Of a stretch of DNA of 44,609 nucleotides, positions 42,169 to 44,609 are shown one piece after another. Within the stretch, counting starts at the first letter, position 1; every line of letters starts with the position of its first letter. The stretch is taken from assembly GCA_031279765.1 (NCBI GenBank), contig JAITHU010000043.1, positions 1 to 44,609 on the forward strand, in the 5' to 3' direction. The notes beneath the pieces were generated by a model. The model was given only the letters and a program-made list of their open reading frames with translations, searched no databases and was not told where the DNA came from. Made by a program: the position numbers and the translations under genes. This DNA is from Mycoplasmataceae bacterium. GTDB lineage: Bacteria > Bacillota_I > Bacilli_A > Mycoplasmatales > Mycoplasmoidaceae.

Positions 42169-42218
42169 TTTTACTACTTCTTTTAATTTTTAAGATCTAA
42201 TGTTTTTCTAGAGAGATG

Positions 42219-42326
42219 TTATTTTATCTTTTTTGATTTACCTGTTATTGTATCCAATACTAATTCATCATCTTCTACTTCGATATGTATTATGATGTTA
42301 AGTTTATTAGTATGTAAAAAATTCAT
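42219..42326 (-). CDS. Possible 35-residue acidic-basic peptide
   Basis: A short open frame 12 bases after the stop of the small coiled-coil gene copy 2, same strand. It reads MNFLHTNKLN, then HIEVEDDELVLDTI and a lysine-rich end. It may be a true small gene or the tail of a lost one. I see no homology and no Shine-Dalgarno site, so support is weak. Confidence 0.25.
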   Translation of the reverse strand: MNFLHTNKLNIIIHIEVEDDELVLDTITGKSKKIK

Positions 42327-42338
42327 AAAAAATTTTAT

Positions 42339-42665
42339 TTATTTTAAATTATTACGTTCAAAAATTTTTGAATGTTTTTTTAATATGTGTGAATGTTCTT
42401 CTAATTTAGCTTCTATTTTATCAATTTTCTTTCCTTGTTCTAGTTGGATTGTTTCAATATTATCAAATCGAGTGTTGACTTCATTTCTAAACTCACCAAA
42501 TTGTTGAATCAATAAATCAATTTTTGATGTTTTTTGTTGTTTAGGTTTAGAAGGTTTATTATTTGAATTATCAGATTTGTTCATCTTTTCTAATACAATT
42601 ATATCTTTTTCTAGATTCTTGTTATTTTGAGAAGAAAGAATTGTATATTTATTAATGTTCTTCAT
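42339..42665 (-). CDS. Small coiled-coil protein, copy 2
   Basis: A 108-residue paralogue of the protein at 37933-38235. The first 40 residues are nearly identical; the C-terminal coiled coil differs (IQQFGEFRNEVNTRFDNIET, IDKIEAKLEEHSHILKKHS) yet ends in the same FERNN. So a constant head joins a variable helical tail, as if tails had been exchanged. Upstream DNA is shared, with the hairpin agaag-ata-cttct directly before the ATG. Function unknown. Confidence 0.7.
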   Translation of the reverse strand: MKNINKYTILSSQNNKNLEKDIIVLEKMNKSDNSNNKPSKPKQQKTSKIDLLIQQFGEFRNEVNTRFDNIETIQLEQGKKIDKIEAKLEEHSHILKKHSKIFERNNLK

Positions 42666-42691
42666 AGAAGTATCTTCTATATATTAATATG
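42537..42691 (-). repeat. 155-base direct repeat, copy 2
   Basis: Matches 38107-38261 with four mismatches and no gaps. Both copies are in the same orientation, 4.4 kb apart, flanking tRNA-Gly, tRNA-Leu, tyrS and ffh. Confidence 0.85.
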
Positions 42692-42722
42692 TAATTTTTG
42701 AAAAAAATACTTAAAAATAAAT

Positions 42723-43151
42723 CTATTGTTCGTCTTTAAATATTTTTTTACTTTCGAAATTAGCAAAAATTACTAAAACAATTGCAAAAATACTAAGTAC
42801 AAAATTCGAAATTGAAAGAATGAATGTATTATCATTACTTGAAATGATGTGTGTTGAAATATTAATATACAAGTTTATTAATAATGCAATAGAAATCATA
42901 ATATTGATTTGCTTTGTTCGTTCATATTTTCTTGATAATTTTCAAATATAGATTAACAATAGCAAATCAATTATTCAAAATACTGAAACTGCTGCACTAA
43001 TCAATTGTGTAAAAAGATCACCAATTACATCGTTTCATTTTAATAATAAAACAATATTTCAAGCAATACCAATTAAAAGAATAATTGTTTTTATTAAAAA
43101 TAAAAAATGAATTTTTCAGATAGTTTTTTTGAAAAATATTCTTGAGCTCAT
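42723..43151 (-). CDS. Four-segment membrane protein, unknown family
   Basis: A 142-residue hydrophobic protein with four likely membrane segments (about 15-32, 45-66, 76-98 and 106-127) and a short charged tail. Four TGA codons are Trp (for example IAWNIVLLLKW). The start at 43151 gives a basic N-terminus of about 14 residues. It is divergent from the type III modification gene, with 33 bases between. No conserved motif is recognised. A role with the neighbouring restriction gene is not implied by the sequence. Confidence 0.6.
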
Positions 43152-43184
43152 TTGTTGTTTTTATTATAATTTAAATAAAAAGAA

Positions 43185-44609
43185 ATGAAACTAGAGAGAG
43201 GGAGAGAGAGAGAGAGAGAGAGCTTCTCTTGAAAAATACAAACAAGATAAACTTGATGAATTGGAATTAAGATTAAAAGATCATATCATCATAAAAAATA
43301 ATTTTAACGCATTAAAAGAACTTATAAATTTAGCAAATACAAAAGAACAAGTTGATTTAATTTTTCAATGAGGATCGCAAAACCCAGCAACAGGATATTA
43401 CTTTGAAAAACGAATAGAAAATTTTAGAGATACAGCTAGATATTTAAAAAAAGTTGATGAAATTAATAAGGGCGGAGAAAACAAATTGATCATTGGCGAT
43501 AATTATGATGCACTTAATAATTTAATTGCGGCTGGTTATAAAAATAAAATAGATATTATTTATATTGATCCTCCTTATGGTATGAATAGTGAAGGTGAAT
43601 TTGCAGATACAAATTATGATAATAAATTAGAAAGAGATTCGCTTTTATCGATGTTAGAACCAAGGTTGGAATTAGCAAAACAATTGTTGAGTGATGAAGG
43701 AGTTATTTTTTGTAGCATTACTAATAATAACGTCGCTCACTTTAAACTAATTTTTGATAAAACTTTTACAGAGAAATGTTTTATTGGTAATTTGATATGA
43801 GATAAATCAAATTATCAACAAGGAGCAAAAAATATACAAGAAAATAATGAATATATTTTGGTTTATTCAAAAACTAATTGTGAAAATAAGAAAATTTTGA
43901 TGACTAAAGATTTTTTAGATTTAAGTAAAAAGATACGTGTAGAAGATGGAAAAAAATATTATTTAGACTACCCATTTGATACATCTTTTGGACACGATAA
44001 ATTAGTTGACAGACCTTCTATGGGTTATACATTTTATTTTAATGAAAAAACAAAAGACATTATTGTTAAGAATGATTACAATCGTGATTTAATAATGAAT
44101 AACCCTACTAATAATGCTGAAAATATTTATTCAACAGACAAGTCATTAATTCAAAAAGGTTACACACCTATTAGACCTCCATTAAGAAAGGGAGGTGTTT
44201 TAGGGTGTTGGTGTAGAGGCATAACAGATGCAAAATTTTATGTTGATAAAAAATTATTGGATATACAAAAAACTAAAAAAGGTTATTCTATAAGACCAAA
44301 AATTTTTATTGATGAAAACCGAATAGACCAACTAGAACATCCAATTGAATCTATTTTAAAATTTTCAAGTAATGGTGGCACAATTATGTTATCTTCAATT
44401 TTAGGTAATAAATCTTTTTCAAATCCTAAGCCTGTTGATTTAATTTGTTTTTTGTTGCAATCATATTCGAAAAAAGATATCTTGGTTCTTGATTTTTTTG
44501 CAGGTAGTGGAACCACCGGTCAGGCTGTGCTAGAATTAAACAAAGAAGATAATGGGAAGCGAAAATTCATTCTTTGTGTAAATGATTCTGGAAATTCTGA
44601 TGAAATTTG
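43185..44609 (+). CDS. Type III modification methylase (Mod), partial, out of frame at AG repeat
   Basis: DNA methyltransferase of a type III system; the 3' end lies beyond the window. In the main frame: DLIFQWGSQNPATGYYFEKR, GDNYDALNNL, the catalytic YIDPPYGMNSEGEF and the AdoMet motif FFAGSGTTGQAVLEL, the arrangement of Mod proteins. The ATG at 43185 (TATAAT at 43165) leads into an AG repeat and then hits TAA, because the number of units is wrong by one. One more AG, or two fewer, joins the frames. In the main frame a TAG lies directly before the repeat (43192-43194), so no upstream start can serve. This is the classic layout of phase-variable mod genes. TTG 43486 would miss the conserved N-terminus. 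The res partner should follow outside the window. Confidence 0.85.
43193..43222 (+). repeat. (AG) dinucleotide repeat in mod
   Basis: Four AG units, a GG interruption at 43201-43202, then ten perfect AG units, three codons after the ATG. The interruption may limit slippage to the ten-unit part. Confidence 0.9.

Overview
The window is AT-rich DNA from a mollicute that reads UGA as tryptophan. Nearly every housekeeping gene (plsY, ftsH, tig, tyrS, ffh, argG and others) is interrupted by in-frame TGA at positions where its family has Trp, and it reads through cleanly once TGA is decoded. Low GC, tRNAs with encoded CCA, serine-type lipobox surface proteins and DUF285/BspA-like leucine-rich repeats all fit Mollicutes of the Mycoplasma/Spiroplasma side. 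I cannot name the genus. The metabolic content is unusual for the group.

Layout. 1-14.3 kb: parE (partial), a large surface protein, plsY, a GIY-YIG nuclease, a tyrosine phenol-lyase-like enzyme, a decayed AAA ATPase, then fakA, ftsH and an alpha/beta hydrolase on the minus strand, followed by tig, rpsD, a SHOCT-like membrane protein and a ferredoxin. 14.3-17.3 kb: tRNA-Glu(CUC), tRNA-Gln(CUG), a TM2 protein and a large Ig/DUF285 surface protein whose start is out of frame at a 15-base homopolymer. 17.4-32.4 kb: an amino-acid biosynthesis region. It holds tkt-aroA-aroC-aroK/pheA, then a surface protein and a DpnA-like restriction-modification pair, then argG-argH on the opposite strand, then aroQ-aroE/DAHP synthase-aroB-ilvE. 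32.5-36.1 kb: a LlaJI-like system (cytosine methylase, McrB-like GTPase, LlaJI-type nuclease) whose methylase is out of frame at a G7 tract. 36.2-44.6 kb: a BspA-like lipoprotein, two near-duplicate coiled-coil genes, tRNA-Gly and tRNA-Leu, an Sfp-type phosphopantetheinyl transferase, a surface-protein remnant, tyrS, ffh, a membrane protein and the start of a type III modification gene that is out of frame at an AG repeat.

How it works together. Transketolase can supply erythrose-4-phosphate. A class II DAHP synthase fused to shikimate dehydrogenase, with AroB, AroQ, AroK, AroA and AroC, covers all seven steps to chorismate. A prephenate dehydratase fused to shikimate kinase, plus an IlvE-type aminotransferase, then point to phenylalanine; chorismate mutase is not in the window. 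ArgG and ArgH would turn citrulline into arginine. This suggests a host-associated mollicute that makes or exports aromatic amino acids, which is rare in a class that normally lacks the shikimate pathway.

A second theme is switching. Three genes (surface protein, cytosine methylase, type III mod) each carry a simple repeat at the start of the reading frame, and each is one repeat step away from being in frame. A fourth (the first surface gene) has an AT-dinucleotide tract running into its start codon. Sequencing error could explain homopolymers but explains the dinucleotide case poorly.
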